From: Pyrenochaeta sp. MPI-SDFR-AT-0127
Lineage: Eukaryota; Ascomycota; Dothideomycetes; Pleosporales; Cucurbitariaceae
Reading direction: 5' to 3'
Length of the DNA: 25,048 nt
Assembly: GCA_020747015.1 (NCBI GenBank)
Contig: JAGTJM010000146.1
Span: 1-25,048, forward strand
The notes beneath the pieces were generated by a model. That model saw only the letters and a program-made list of their open reading frames with translations. It searched no databases and was not told the DNA's origin. The position numbers and the translations under genes were made by a program. Below are positions 1 through 11,060 of the stretch, piece after piece (the first letter of the stretch is position 1; every line of letters starts with the position of its first letter).

Positions 1-2423
1 GCGCCGGCACCACCACCACTCTCCTACTGCCTCGTGCGCCACCACCGCGTTGATGTCTGCCGAGCCCCACCGCGTGCTGCGTGACCGCCACTGTCCCGCC
101 TCCGAGGGTGAAGCCAGAGCAAGTCAGCCGCATTCCTGCTTGTGGTGGCGACCTACAGTGCCAAGCAGTTTGATTACCGTTAAATATTACTTGTAAGCAT
201 GCTCACATAGCGCGACATATCCTGCGCTGCATTGCTCCATCTGTCGTCTATGTTAGTGTTGAGCTCGTGGTAGCAAGGGGGGGCCGAGCGTGTAATGTGC
301 TGATGCCCAAGAGTTCTTGTTCTCAGTAGGGCCTTGATGCAATAAGAAGGATTAGCTGGCGGGGCTTTGTTTAACGAGACTGGCTGATCATCTAGCTCAA
401 ACCCGATCCCAAATTGGAAACTCAGTGTGGCGGGGAGGATGATACTCGATCCTGAATCACACAGCTGGATCCCGCGAACTGTAACGCCTGCTGGCTTTCT
501 ACTGTAGATCCTCATCGAATTCATCTTGTTTTAACCAGCACCTGCTATCTTTGACACGCTCCTTACCGAGCAGATGGATAGGGAATTGAGGGTAGCTGAC
601 ATGTTGGCTGAAAGGTGCGCAGCATACTTCACCTGCTGCTAACAAGCCAGTCAATGTGCAAGCTCTAGGTCTGTGAAGGGACATGCTCTAAATATGAGAC
701 TCGGCTGACTGATTATTGGACAAACCTCTCTGTGGCTTTAGTGATTGATTAGAATAGTGACTTGTGTTGGTGCAACGAGCCGTGCTCCAGCCGAGAAAGT
801 GATTGCTGTCAAACTAGATTCGCCCCTTACTGATAGATGGAGGTCCCCCCCGCTTCCCATCACTTTGCGCCACAGTCTCCTGCATTGAAGATTGCTCATC
901 CGCGGCATCGGGTATCTTTCCTAGTTGCACATCATCTATGGTCCTTGCTGCCATGCCCATGCATCCTTCTCAGTTCACCATGTTCGTCATGCATAGAAGA
1001 GCATACAGGACGGGAGATGTGTAGCAGAAATCCTTGCGCAGTCGTAATTTCTTGGCATCCATCGGCAGGCTGGACATTGCTTGTGCCTGAAGGTTGTGAG
1101 CGGGCACCCGCGATTGGGCCGGAAGCAGGCAGCAAGTGCGCCGGCTGACTCGCAACATCGCCATTGTTTATGGCAGCGACACCCAGTCAGGCGATGAAAG
1201 TGTCATGATAAGAGATGCAGAGGAAGGTAGTGCTTGGATGCCGTACGGGTTGGTGCTGTTCATATTACTCATATTGCTTTCATGTGATTGCAGCTAGGAA
1301 AGTTGTCCTAGCACGCATAAGAGCTATTCCACAGTGCTTTGCACCGACTGCACTTGGAGTCGCAAGGGAGCGGTAAGACGTGTGTGCTGACCGCTAGAAA
1401 CCGTTATCGCTTGCATCGGAAAATCTATCCTCGAGCCCTTTGGACGAATGTGAGCACATGCCATCAAATTTTGTGCCTGTTTGGTTCAAGTCGTTTAGAC
1501 GTCCATTCACGCCACTGTTTCACCTATTTCGCAATCCAGTAAAAAATAAATATAGGCCCTCAAAAGTACTCGTGCCTAACCAATCGGCTCTGAAACCGAA
1601 TCTAATGCCACAATTTTAATTAAAGTTCGAGCCATTTACATATTATTCAGATTCTCTTATGCCACCTACCGAAGCAGGAAAAAAAGAATTATACACTCCC
1701 AGGCCTATCAAGTTAGGATAAGGCATGAAGAAGGTGAGATAATTGTTTTTCCCTGCCTAGATAGGTCGCCACGATCCCCTCAGTTCAGCGCGACGCTAAC
1801 AATATTTCTGGTGGATAACGGAACGCTTCGCCGCTTCCCACCATCTCCCACAATAAATTTTTATGATTTCCATTTCGCTGCAGCAACTAGTTCCAACCAC
1901 AACCCTTTCTTCCAGCCCCCCGATGATGATGCCATCTCCGCGTTCCTGACCAAAAAGCCCAATGGCCAGGCGATTTTGACAACCTATTCTCCTCAAAGAA
2001 GCTAATCCACCTGCACGACGCCGGCAATATTTCATGCCAAATGACGTCTTGGCCACTTACTTTGGCCAGCCACCCGCTTTGACCACCCGTTTTGAAAAGC
2101 CACCAAAATACCAGTACAGTAAACATCCTCGGACACGAGTGAATTATAGGCGGGCAGGTTTTATCTATTTTGGCTTACATAAATGCAACCCTGGCGATCT
2201 GACCAGCTGTATTATGCACACGGTGCCCAGCGGTGATTCAGGCGACGCATGGGATAGTGGTGGGGATGTGGGTAAGCTGAAAATCACGAGACTCTTGAGA
2301 ACAAGATTTATAGGAACGCATGCTATAAATTCCAATCGGTCGCTAGACTTTCTCACCTTAACGCCCCTACGAAAATAAAAGACTCTTAAATCACTACTCC
2401 GAATCTTTACTGCCTCGAACAGC
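1..2423. other. Intergenic stretch without a convincing gene
   Basis: Open frames here are short (under 120 codons), overlap on both strands and show no domain I recognise. The first 180 bases are GC-rich and open in more than one frame (for example plus-strand frame 2 from base 2 to a stop near 198). They could be the end of a gene outside the window, but I cannot assign a product or strand. The 1811-2005 plus frame has a coding-like composition but no recognisable family, so I leave it uncalled. The last 100 bases carry the promoter of the gene at 2424. Confidence 0.5.
2324..2330 (+). promoter_or_regulatory. TATA-like box upstream of the 2424 gene
   Basis: TATAAAT lies about 94 bases before the ATG at 2424, a plausible distance for a fungal core promoter with a short 5' leader. 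Assignment is by motif and position only. Confidence 0.4.
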
Positions 2424-3602
2424 ATGGAAGGGAGTCAGCAGCCGCCAGTAGGCGGGGATACCAGCAACGCTACACCAGGGATTGTGGGTTGTTCATGCTT
2501 ATTCTTCATTGCACTGATTGTTTATGGAGTGCGCATGTACACTCGAATTCGACCGACCTTCAAGCTGGCCGCTCCTGATTACTTTGTCTCGGCAGCTCTT
2601 GTAAGTACCTGTAGTAGGCGTCTGCGCGCGCTAAGGTTGATTATTCATGACAGCTATGCGAACTTGCCGTATTGATCAATTTATTTACAGCTATATCTCT
2701 TGGTTTCGGACATTATGAGTACTATCTGTCACCAAGTACTATGGTTAAGATTTTAAAACATCTCTTCGCCTTGGGGTTTGCGGGATTTTGGGCGGCTTCC
2801 CTCGCGAGGGTATCTATAGGAAGTATGCTTCTTCGCTTTGAAATATCCAACACCTGGCGAGTGGTGCTCAGGACCTTAATCTTTACCCAGTTGTGCCTAC
2901 CAATTGTGTTGGCGGTCTTTGCACTTCTTCAGTGCCGCCCAATCCGCGCCATGTGGGAGCATGTACCTGACGCAGTTTGCTGGTCGCCCCGAAAGACGCA
3001 AAGCTACGGCTACGTATATTCAGGTTAGCTTGCAATTGATATCCTATCCTAGTGGATGCTAACTTACAAAAGCGATTGGCATGCTGAGCGACCTTGTGTT
3101 CGCTGCTATGCCTCTATATTTTATCTGGTCGTTGCACCGGCCTATTATGGAGCGGATACTTATTAGCATCCTTATGACACTCGGAACGCTTGCGGCTATG
3201 GCCGAAGCATGGATAATCTACTATACACACGTTTGGAACCCTCGAAAAAACACCATTCGTGATTGGATGCCACTGTTTTGGTGGTATAGAGTCGAAGAGA
3301 TAGGCCTTATTACTGCAGCTTGTACGCCGTTTCTTAAACCGCTTGTTGAGTGCATACTCGGTCGATTTGGCGCATCGCGGTTCCGTTTTATGACTATGCA
3401 ATTAAACACAATTTATTCTGTTGAAGGGGATGCACCAGAGGGCTTTACGAAGATGGGTTCTTCAAAGCAATCGACAAATGGAGACCAGAACCTGATAAAA
3501 CAAAATCCTGGCCAGCCAACCGACAGAGCATCTTCTGACAGGTTCGATCGCGCCAGCGATGAAATGAAGCTTCAGAGGGAGCAGGATTGTGTAGAGGTTT
3601 AA
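2424..3602 (+). CDS. Fungal rhodopsin-domain integral membrane protein (SAT4/PTH11-like)
   Basis: Three exons, 2424-2600, 2654-3023 and 3073-3602, give a 358-residue protein. Introns of 53 bp (GTAAGT...CAG) and 49 bp (GTTAGC...AAAAG, branch CTAAC) restore one continuous frame. Hydrophobic helices recur along residues 1-260: residues 18-36, 55-75, the 95-120 region, 130-152, and several after 186. A CRPIRAMW...C motif (C153 to C168) sits after the fourth helix, and an E..GLITAACTPFLKPL segment closes the last helix; both are typical of the fungal rhodopsin-domain family. The last 80 or so residues are hydrophilic and probably cytoplasmic. The usual WDDW motif after helix 1 is replaced by APDYF (residues 50-54). 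The family is a set of seven-helix plasma-membrane proteins mostly of unknown ligand; some PTH11-type members sense surfaces. Specific function unknown. No neighbour within 7 kb suggests a pathway. Confidence 0.85.
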
Positions 3603-6330
3603 TAGGGTCGGGTTAAGATTACCAAGTATTTTCCGATTATTTTGTAATTCGGTGTAAGCCCAAGACACCTTGCATAGTCACGTGGAATAATCCATTAACT
3701 GATCAGTTCTCTCCTACATGATATTAACTAGCCACTAGATGCTCCCGACGAGCCCATAGGCTATGTTTGGTGCAAAACTCAGCAATGCGGTGGAGCAGTC
3801 TTGACCCTTTCTCGGTTTTTACCTTTCAAGGAAAGCAATGTTCCTAAAGCCCGCAGCGTCGTTTCGAAAAGCCACACACGTAAGGCACCGCCTAAGAAAG
3901 AAGAACTTAACAAGAAGAGATTGTCATCTTAAGTGATGAAGAAGAATCGCCAACCGAGCTCCCTATAATCAATCCACCTAAACAGCATCACGACGTTAAT
4001 CAGGACATCGTCAATATTATTAATTGCTCTGATCAGCAGCAGATAAGCTTGTGCGAGTCGTATTTATAGCCTTTGGGTTGTGAGGAACATTCCCTCTGTG
4101 GGGCCTTTTATAAACACGCTGAACTTAAGATTAGCGGCTCTGCGGGATGTATAACCCTATACATTTAAGCTGGGGGTATGCAGAAAGCTTAGCGGAATTC
4201 CTTTGTTCCATGGAACGGATGGTATTCAGATGGAACCACTAAATTCCTTCCATGTACAACACTGAAGTTAATTGAAATCAGGAAAGAGAAAATGCCATTT
4301 TTGCGAGAGAGGATGGAAAGGAACGTTAGATCTGATTATGATAACTAGCAAAATAGTGTCAATTAAACAATGTAATAATGGGTTGGTGAGTACGCCTCCG
4401 TAAGTTCCTCGTGAAGGCACAAGACCGTTGCTGGTGGATATGCACTTATGTAATACAATGCACCTAGTCTGCGAAAGGGTTTAGAGCCTTTAGTGGTATC
4501 TACATAGCCTACGGAAGAGCAATAGTGGTAACTTCCGCTTGTGAATTTGATAGTAGCCCAAGAGATGCTAGCGCAGCCACTGTCAGACCACTATGTGTTC
4601 GTTCAATCGTGATGCAAGAGAGCCTGCCATTGATGATGTACGCAACATGCTGCGAACGACGCGGGTCATCATGTAGCTCTCCAATAACTTTACTAGACAG
4701 CTGTTGGATATTGGACGGCATGGACAAGAACCGGCTGTCAACGTACGCTGGCGAGAACTCGATGAAAGCTAATTAGCTTAAGAGAAGTCGGTCAACATTC
4801 GTTGCAGAGTCAGACCGCTTTATGTTTCTTATTCAACCCTATGTCCTCCCATTTGTATCGGAGTATGGCCTAACTTATATACATGATCTCGTATGCCGCT
4901 TGAACAGATGTTGAAATGGTGCTCTATCAAAGGTTAAAAATGAATGAGGGATTGAATTCCCCCAATAAGTCTGCGCCAAACTTCGTGGCCCAGAAATCAT
5001 AGGAATATCTTTAGAGGAACCCATCCTTCCACGAGTTACATTAAACTCATTTTTCACACATTCCCTACCTTATTCTATCATAATCATACGATTTACTAAC
5101 CTTATATCACCCTCTTTTAACTAGTATTCTTTAGAGGATCGGTTCCTACAGAAGATATATCATCAACATTTCGCGCTCCGAGCCAACGACGTCTCTCAGA
5201 CGTCTCAGGGTACTAAGTCTAATCTCTATGGTGCCTAAGGTAACCCACGACTACGCCACTATCAGGGCCAGGTATGGCCCAGGCCAATCAGTACGAATAT
5301 GATTTGCGGGCTTGACGCTAGATGCCTTGCAAAAAGAACGTTGGAGTGTTGGATCGGTGGACCAGGTTAACAGGCGTTAAAAGCTTACCGTTGAAGCGCT
5401 TGGGGATGGTTCGGTGGATCAGCCGATGACATCCGTAATTTCCTTGCCGACGCCGCGACTGGGATCTCCCTACACTGCCGGTTCCAGACCAACGTGGTAT
5501 TGACGATCATTGCATCCGGAATTACCGTTAGAACAGCCTTGGGCGATGCCGATGCTACTGACTTTGGGGAATTGGGGCCGACCGTTATGGCCGCCCATCA
5601 CTGGCTTGAAACTTTGTTGTCCTTCACAGGCGCTCGCTTCCGACCACTCTCACGACAGCCGAGACGTGCCCGGCATCTATGATAGTACAGCCCTCGAATC
5701 CTTTGTTTCCACGCGGTGGATCATGATTCAGAAACTGTCCTCACTTCTATCGGTCAACTATGATAATTCTGACGCAACACGTTCCTCCACATAGGCCGGA
5801 GAACAGTCACCGGAGAGCAGTAGCCATCAACTCAACGCCTATCTGTCAAACTCTCAATCTCTTTTTCAAGCCATGCATCGCACGAGATGAAACGCAGATT
5901 GCTAAAGATCAAGACATTGTTAATGTGACGCAGAATGTTGGGCGTACAGTGCATTACTGTTAAGAAACGATAAATAAACCCCAGTGGCAAGCAACGAGAG
6001 CCGACGGCGCAGTAAACTTCACCATATCGTGCCCAACGCGTCGCTTCTGAGTCGCACGCCAGACTGGAGACAGAATCAAAAAAGACTAGTCATCTGCATA
6101 ATTAATCCAGGAATCTAGGCACATGGCAGCAAGTGAGCGAGGTCGAACAGAGATAGCCATTCTAGCCGATTTAGCAATCATGCCCTGTCATCCAGTATTG
6201 TAAACACTCTCAGAAACTTTGCTACAAAGACTTCCAGACTGCCGTCTTCATTGTTCCTCCCAGCATCCTCCAAATGCTGCCCAAAGCCCTCCGTAACATA
6301 AATGCTCTTTGCTGAATTCACAAGGCCAAT
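3603..6330. other. Gene-poor stretch, no recognisable product
   Basis: No open frame carries a family signature. The longest coding-like segment is plus-strand 5395-5682 (about 95 codons, opening after stops at 5368 and 5389-5394), without known motifs or an ATG start. Minus-strand 4509-4727 and 4875-5057 are probably chance frames. A short direct repeat (GACGTCTC twice) lies near 5190. This may be remnant DNA of old genes or repeats, but I cannot show it. Confidence 0.4.
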
Positions 6331-6606
6331 AGCGGGACTGCAGTCACAACTGCAGTCCCGAAGAAGAGGGTGTACACTAACAAGAGTAGGCTATTATAAA
6401 GACGCTGTAGACAGTATAACAAGACTAGGCATAACTTGCGCATATATAAGTAAGTAGTAGAAGTAGATTCTAAATAGTTTAGCTTATTACGATTCTTAAT
6501 CACTATCCTTACTAGTGCTATACTGTTATGTACAGACGTAGTTTTAGTAAGGGCTTAGTAAAATCTAGCCACTCGCCCGTGCTAGCCACTCGCCCGTAAG
6601 ATACGT
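6331..6606 (+). mobile_element. Truncated 3' end of a Fot1/pogo-type transposon
   Basis: The right end is recognised by a terminus ending ATACGT at 6606, followed by TA (6607-6608). Read inward on the minus strand it aligns without gaps with the termini of the complete element at 16739: both begin ACGT and both carry GCGAGTGG at bases 14-21 and 31-38. About 150 bases further in, the plus-strand frame reads RRC-x13-YK with an internal RHN. This matches the zinc-knuckle end of the transposase in the complete element (RRCGRC...RHN...YK), here with in-frame TAA stops and two cysteines replaced by tyrosine or arginine. No matching left terminus is found to the left, so the copy is truncated. The left limit is approximate. 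It is a different subfamily from the 16739 element, because the terminal bases differ at many sites. Confidence 0.7.
6333..6360. repeat. Perfect 12 bp inverted repeat with 4-base loop
   Basis: CGGGACTGCAGT (6333-6344) is followed by CACA and then by its exact reverse complement (6349-6360). The arms could form a hairpin. It lies at the left limit of the truncated pogo-type remnant and may mark a junction where two repeats were joined or broken. Role unknown. Confidence 0.75.
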
Positions 6607-6608
6607 TA

Positions 6609-7720
6609 CTACTACTCTAATACATTATCTCTTAAAATAAGTAGTATATATTCAGAAGCACCGCTGTCTATATTCACTAGTTCTTGAACATAGTCATCTT
6701 TTCCTGTGCGATAGCGGTAAGCAGAAGCCGTTACTGATAATAGAACTAACCGCGACAGCAAGCAGGATATTGTATCGTACCTTAAGATCTAGCTTAGAGC
6801 TTTAAGCTGAGCGGGCGTAAGAATATAGTGTAGGCAAGGGCCTTATCGTGCGATCGCGAGGCAGTATACGTATAACAGCAGCTTATACCAAACAGCCTAG
6901 TACCTGCGATGTGCTATTAAGAAGCTTCGTGTAAAGCGGTTTCTTATATAGCTAACCCTAGATAAAGCTTTAAATGCGGTAGAGGCCAAACACATTAACT
7001 TCTTTAGATAGAATAGATTAGCGGGTGAATGCGACCAGCGCGTCAAAGCTTTAGATTAGCGATAGTAGACCTGTTTCCTCTAGTTTTAGGGGTGCTATAA
7101 GGTCAGTGACCGTCTCCAAGTTCTATCCAGCGAGATACTCAGGCTATTTTATCTTCTCAAGCCAAGGGTTAAGATGAATTAGGTAGCGCAGGCTTAGGGT
7201 ATAGGCAAGTTCTGCTAGAAAGGATAGATTAATAGCTGTCGAGTCTAGTCAGGCCTCCATCCGCCCCCAGGCAGTAAGACGAATCTATAGAGTACTATTG
7301 CAGCTGCCTCCGCTGTGCTCGTCGTCTAATAATCCGCCAGGTAGTAGTTGTTAAACGACGCTGCAGCTAGCGGAAGCAACTCTAGTTACGAAACCTATAG
7401 CTATAATACAAGAACAGTAGGGGTACTACTAACATTCTAGTATAGACAGGCAGTACGATGATTGCAAAAGTAGTAATAAGCGTAGAATAATAGCTTTAGG
7501 TAGCTGTTAGTCGTGCAGGGTAGTTAAGTGAGAGCAGGACTTTAAGGTTAGATTTAGAGCAGGAGGCAGTAGATTTAGGGGGTGTAGAATCCAGGCACGA
7601 GCCTTTTGTTCAGACGTAAATCCAACGCGGCATAAGTGTCAGGGTTTCTTAAGGGATTAAGCCCTAACCGACCTTAATCCTCTCGCTTATTGATGATAGG
7701 GCGACGTTCGTTGATAGTGT
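6609..7720. other. Decayed, TAG/CTA-rich sequence, probably old transposon DNA
   Basis: All six frames are broken by frequent TAG and TAA stops, and the composition is rich in CTA, TAG and TTA with few CA/TG dinucleotides, as expected after RIP. On the minus strand between about 7250 and 6650 there are longer coherent peptide segments between stops, suggesting a former reading frame, but I could not match them to a family. It borders directly on the pogo-type terminus at 6606. Confidence 0.45.
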
Positions 7721-7724
7721 CCTA

Positions 7725-8051
7725 ATGGTTTGTTGTCTCAGGCCCTACTCTCTGCCAAAGCTTAACGCGGGAAATATAGGTGTTCGGTTGGGGGATGCAA
7801 CCTCACGCATTGAGACAGCGACAGCTGCTGTGCCACCCACCTTTTCGTCAGAGCGCTTCTTAATAGGTCAGCATGCCACACCGGGCCACATGCGCACGTC
7901 TATGGCGCGAACACGCAAACTCGTGTCGAACAATTATGTCGGCCTGCACGATAACTGGAACCAGCATCAAGGCAAGGCAGCGCTCCAAGACAAGGCTGAT
8001 GCCAAGTACAAGAAGGCTATCCAGCATCCCCCATCGATTGTGACATTATAG
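7725..8051 (+). CDS. Hypothetical 108-residue ORF, doubtful
   Basis: An ATG-started frame of 108 codons that is not AT-biased, in contrast to the decayed DNA just to its left. The middle is rich in Thr, Ala and Arg and the C-terminal third is rich in Lys, Ala and Gln (NWNQHQGKAALQDKADAKYK). There is no signal peptide, membrane helix or motif I recognise. It may be a small gene, an exon of a larger broken gene, or a chance frame. I see no supporting splice structure or promoter. Confidence 0.22.
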   Translation: MVCCLRPYSLPKLNAGNIGVRLGDATSRIETATAAVPPTFSSERFLIGQHATPGHMRTSMARTRKLVSNNYVGLHDNWNQHQGKAALQDKADAKYKKAIQHPPSIVTL

Positions 8052-9646
8052 AGTTCACGATGGCTGTCACGGTCAATCACAGTCCTGCAATCATTTGTGC
8101 CGAAAACATCGCGTTCCTCTTTCTTCTCTATTCTGCACCTACTCTACCATCCCGCAATACGCTCGCGACACAAAAGAGTTGCGAATAATTAAGGGTATGC
8201 GCTATCTTTCAGAGAGGAACATTGGCTTGTGGAGTCACTCGCCTTTTTGGCAAATAATTCCGACGATACTAACTATATTCCAGCCCTCTGCGTTAAGCAA
8301 CATCCAGTACCGTCGTCGTTGAATGTTTTTCTGGCCGTAAATTGCGCTAGATAGCAGAGTAGGGTTTAAAGCCTGCGACGACTCAAGGAAGGCTTTAAAA
8401 ACATCTTTGTATTGACAGGGAATGTCGAGCAACGTAAGTTAGGACTTTTCATCAACTTTCTCATTCAATAATCAAACTACAATATCTGTCACTAGGAACA
8501 GAGCATACTTGCCTTGATCTGTAGAAGTCGACTTTTAGAATTCTTCGAATGAAACTTATATCAAATGAATCGAAAGTTGGCGGCTACGATTCAAGGGATT
8601 GTGGCCGCTTATTCATCAGATTTGAAGATTTTGAATGTAGCATAGCTTGTCGGGACGTCGAACAACCATGATAGCTTGCCCTATTACCACCACCACCACA
8701 AATTTTAATTAAGGATCAGGCTAGTTCACCGGATAACGCCGGTCCCTGAGATGCAACGAGGGGTCAGCCAGAGGTGCAGCTCAGCCTTTCCGCAAAAGAT
8801 GTACCAGTATGAGGGGTGGGCCCAAACATGCTGACCGTAAGCCCCGATGAACTTGAGTCTGTGGTACGTACAATGCCCAACTCCAGGGTTATCGTTAAAT
8901 CTTGCTGTTCTGGAAAATATGTGCATGTTGTTACGATAGGTAGTGGCGGTAAGTGGGAATATTGGGCTTGGTTACAATCAGTGTTGATATTATTATACAG
9001 TTTGCGGCATTTTTGGTGTGATAAGCGTCCCGAATCAGCTTCAATGAACAGCAGCATTCGTTAAACGTCCAATGAAGGAGATTACACTGACACAATGGCG
9101 TCTAATCCGACCCAATAGAAGTTCCCAACCAGTTACGATTGTGTCCATATCAAGTCGGTCCAGGGCCATTGTGGCAAGGTCCCGAGTCATGCACACCGGA
9201 TTTCTCAGACATCCTGAAGCCCGTGGATGCCAAAAGGTAGACCAATGGAATCACACTATGCATCTCTAGAGACACTTATGCCCAGCAATAACCTTACAAG
9301 AATTTGTCAGCACCAGGACCCTGTGGCTGAGAGTCATTGCGAATCTTGCGCGTCTGCGCTAGCGACTCAGCCTATCAATTGCGCAGTAAGACAACTCAAA
9401 CGTGCTGGGGTTAGCGATTTGGCCCTATTACAGGATATCGCCGCTCATAGTATGTGAAATATAGGAAGATATTTTAGAAATGTTCTTAAAGTCTGCTATC
9501 GTGTACTATGTTCTCTGGGATTAGTTCTATGTGAAACAGTTAATATATACTTCTAACACTAAGGGTTCTCTAACAACATTCTGGGACCATGGAGCAGAGC
9601 AGTTCTGTGATGACAATGCTGAAAGAGATTTTAACCGATGGACGAG
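8052..9646. other. No convincing gene; short coding-like segments
   Basis: Plus-strand frames at 8816-9064 (82 codons) and 9227-9457 (76 codons) have ordinary base composition. The second is cysteine-containing (CQHQ...CESC...C). Neither has a family signature, and I could not join them through convincing introns. A CCA run lies near 8690. Possibly remnants of a disrupted gene. Confidence 0.3.
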
Positions 9647-9676
9647 GGAGGAGGAGGAGGAGGAGGAGGAGGAGGA
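9647..9676. repeat. (GGA)10 trinucleotide microsatellite
   Basis: Ten uninterrupted GGA units. On the plus strand they fall in a short frame where they would encode polyglutamate, but that frame has no other support. Likely length-variable between strains. Confidence 0.95.
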
Positions 9677-11060
9677 ACTGTGTCGATTTCTATGGTTAGC
9701 TATTGAGCTGTACTTGCATTCGCTCTACTTGAAAAGGCATGTTTCAAACACATGAAGAGCATTATTCAATGTAAAGAAGTAATACTAAATGGTTCCGACG
9801 CCAACTTCAGCGGCCACTGGATTGGAGCCAACTCCGTCGCAATAGAAATTTTGGGTGCAGTATCGGCACTGATGGAACCCGTTTGATGACCTCACCTCCG
9901 CGCTGAGGTGGCCAGGATGTGCGTGCTCCATTGCGGAGACGGTAACAGAAGCGTTGGAGAGTCGATAGGGAACGGTACCGGTGCATCTGTGCATGCTATA
10001 TTGCTGCGCAGGCGTCCTCTGGGGCTAGTTAGAGTCTACTCAAGCGTGCAGTAGCTGATGCACCTACTTTTAAGCGACTACGATAAGAACAACTTTGTTT
10101 AGGGCCGAACTAAACAAGGCCGCAGTTTTCAATCCTTTTCTAGTCAATCGACAAATTCTCTAAACTAATAATAAATGCTATTACACGCTTAGGCTTCGTT
10201 TATGCTTGTGTCCTCTTGCTAGTAGTATGCTAGTAGAATCCGCTACCTTTATTCTTAGTAGTATAAAGTAAGCACGGTTAGATACAATACGTTATCTTGC
10301 GCGATAGGATTATAATTAAACGAGATAATTAAGTGGGTGGTCAAAACATATCATTATTGTATCTGTGTTTCTGTTCCTTACTATTTTCCTTTTTATATAG
10401 TGTGTGTGTGCCAAGTGGTTACACCCGAGCTTTATACTATAATACAGATCGCGCACCCTCGCTGCTGTGCTATAGATCTAACAGCATACTCTTTCTAGGC
10501 ACGCACCTTGTATCTGACAAGCACTTTGCCTATGATATTAAATTTTTAGTAAAGTTATTAACTCTATGATTAATACTTCTTATATCTTTACTTTAAAGCT
10601 AGTGTGTAAGCCTAACAGATTGTAGGATCTTCGTTTATGGGCTAATAGAGTCCTTTAGAACGGCTTCCCTTGGATAGCACTAGCGCCTTGCAACATATAT
10701 TTACGACCGCTCTCTTGTGCTCAAGATTTCAAATAACTCAGTTATACTCGTCTATTTGCCCTTTGTCTTCTGTTCCCACGGTTACAACTTCTGCAGGACC
10801 CGACGCCCAGTGCTGCATTCAATACGCAATCCGCCTAAAATTGTGATGTTGAAAAAAATCAATACTCTGTTTTTGGCCCATTTTTTGGCCCATTCTTGAC
10901 GGTTTGGAAGCGTATTGGTTTCCAACTTTTCATATTGAAAAAACAAAATCAATGACTTAATACAGCACTGCCGACGCTAATCAGGTGCCGCTCTTCCCTA
11001 GTAATGGGTGCCAACAAAATTTAGGGCCCCAGCTTGTAGCATGCTGTCTTGCTCTGATGT
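9677..11060. other. AT-rich intergenic stretch downstream of the P450 gene
   Basis: No gene recognised. Bases 10140-10720 are AT-rich with TAG/CTA runs, resembling mild RIP decay of a repeat. A 12-base direct repeat (TTTTTGGCCCAT twice) lies near 10870-10893. The final part should hold the 3' untranslated region and poly(A) signals of the minus-strand P450. Confidence 0.4.
10095..10117. repeat. Short inverted repeat, possible transposon terminus
   Basis: TTGTTTAG (10095-10102) and CTAAACAA (10110-10117) are exact reverse complements separated by 7 bases. The sequence lies at the left border of an AT-rich, decayed stretch, so it could be the end of a small transposon, but no partner end was found. 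Confidence 0.45.

Noticed and set aside
180..524. Minus-strand 114-codon frame
   Set aside because: No motif, overlaps other frames, no splice or promoter support; likely chance.
837..1148. 103-codon plus frame with a minus-strand partner
   Set aside because: Both strands are open over the same bases and neither peptide looks like a known protein.
2034..2378. Plus-strand 114-codon frame just before the 2424 gene
   Set aside because: It overlaps the TATA-like box and leader of the real gene and has no family signature.
6609..7720. Possible Starship-type tyrosine recombinase (DUF3435) relic on the minus strand
   Set aside because: Some peptide segments look coherent, but none matches conserved recombinase motifs I can name.
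9601..9755. Polyglutamate-containing frame over the GGA repeat
   Set aside because: The open frame is a consequence of the microsatellite; flanking peptide has no support.
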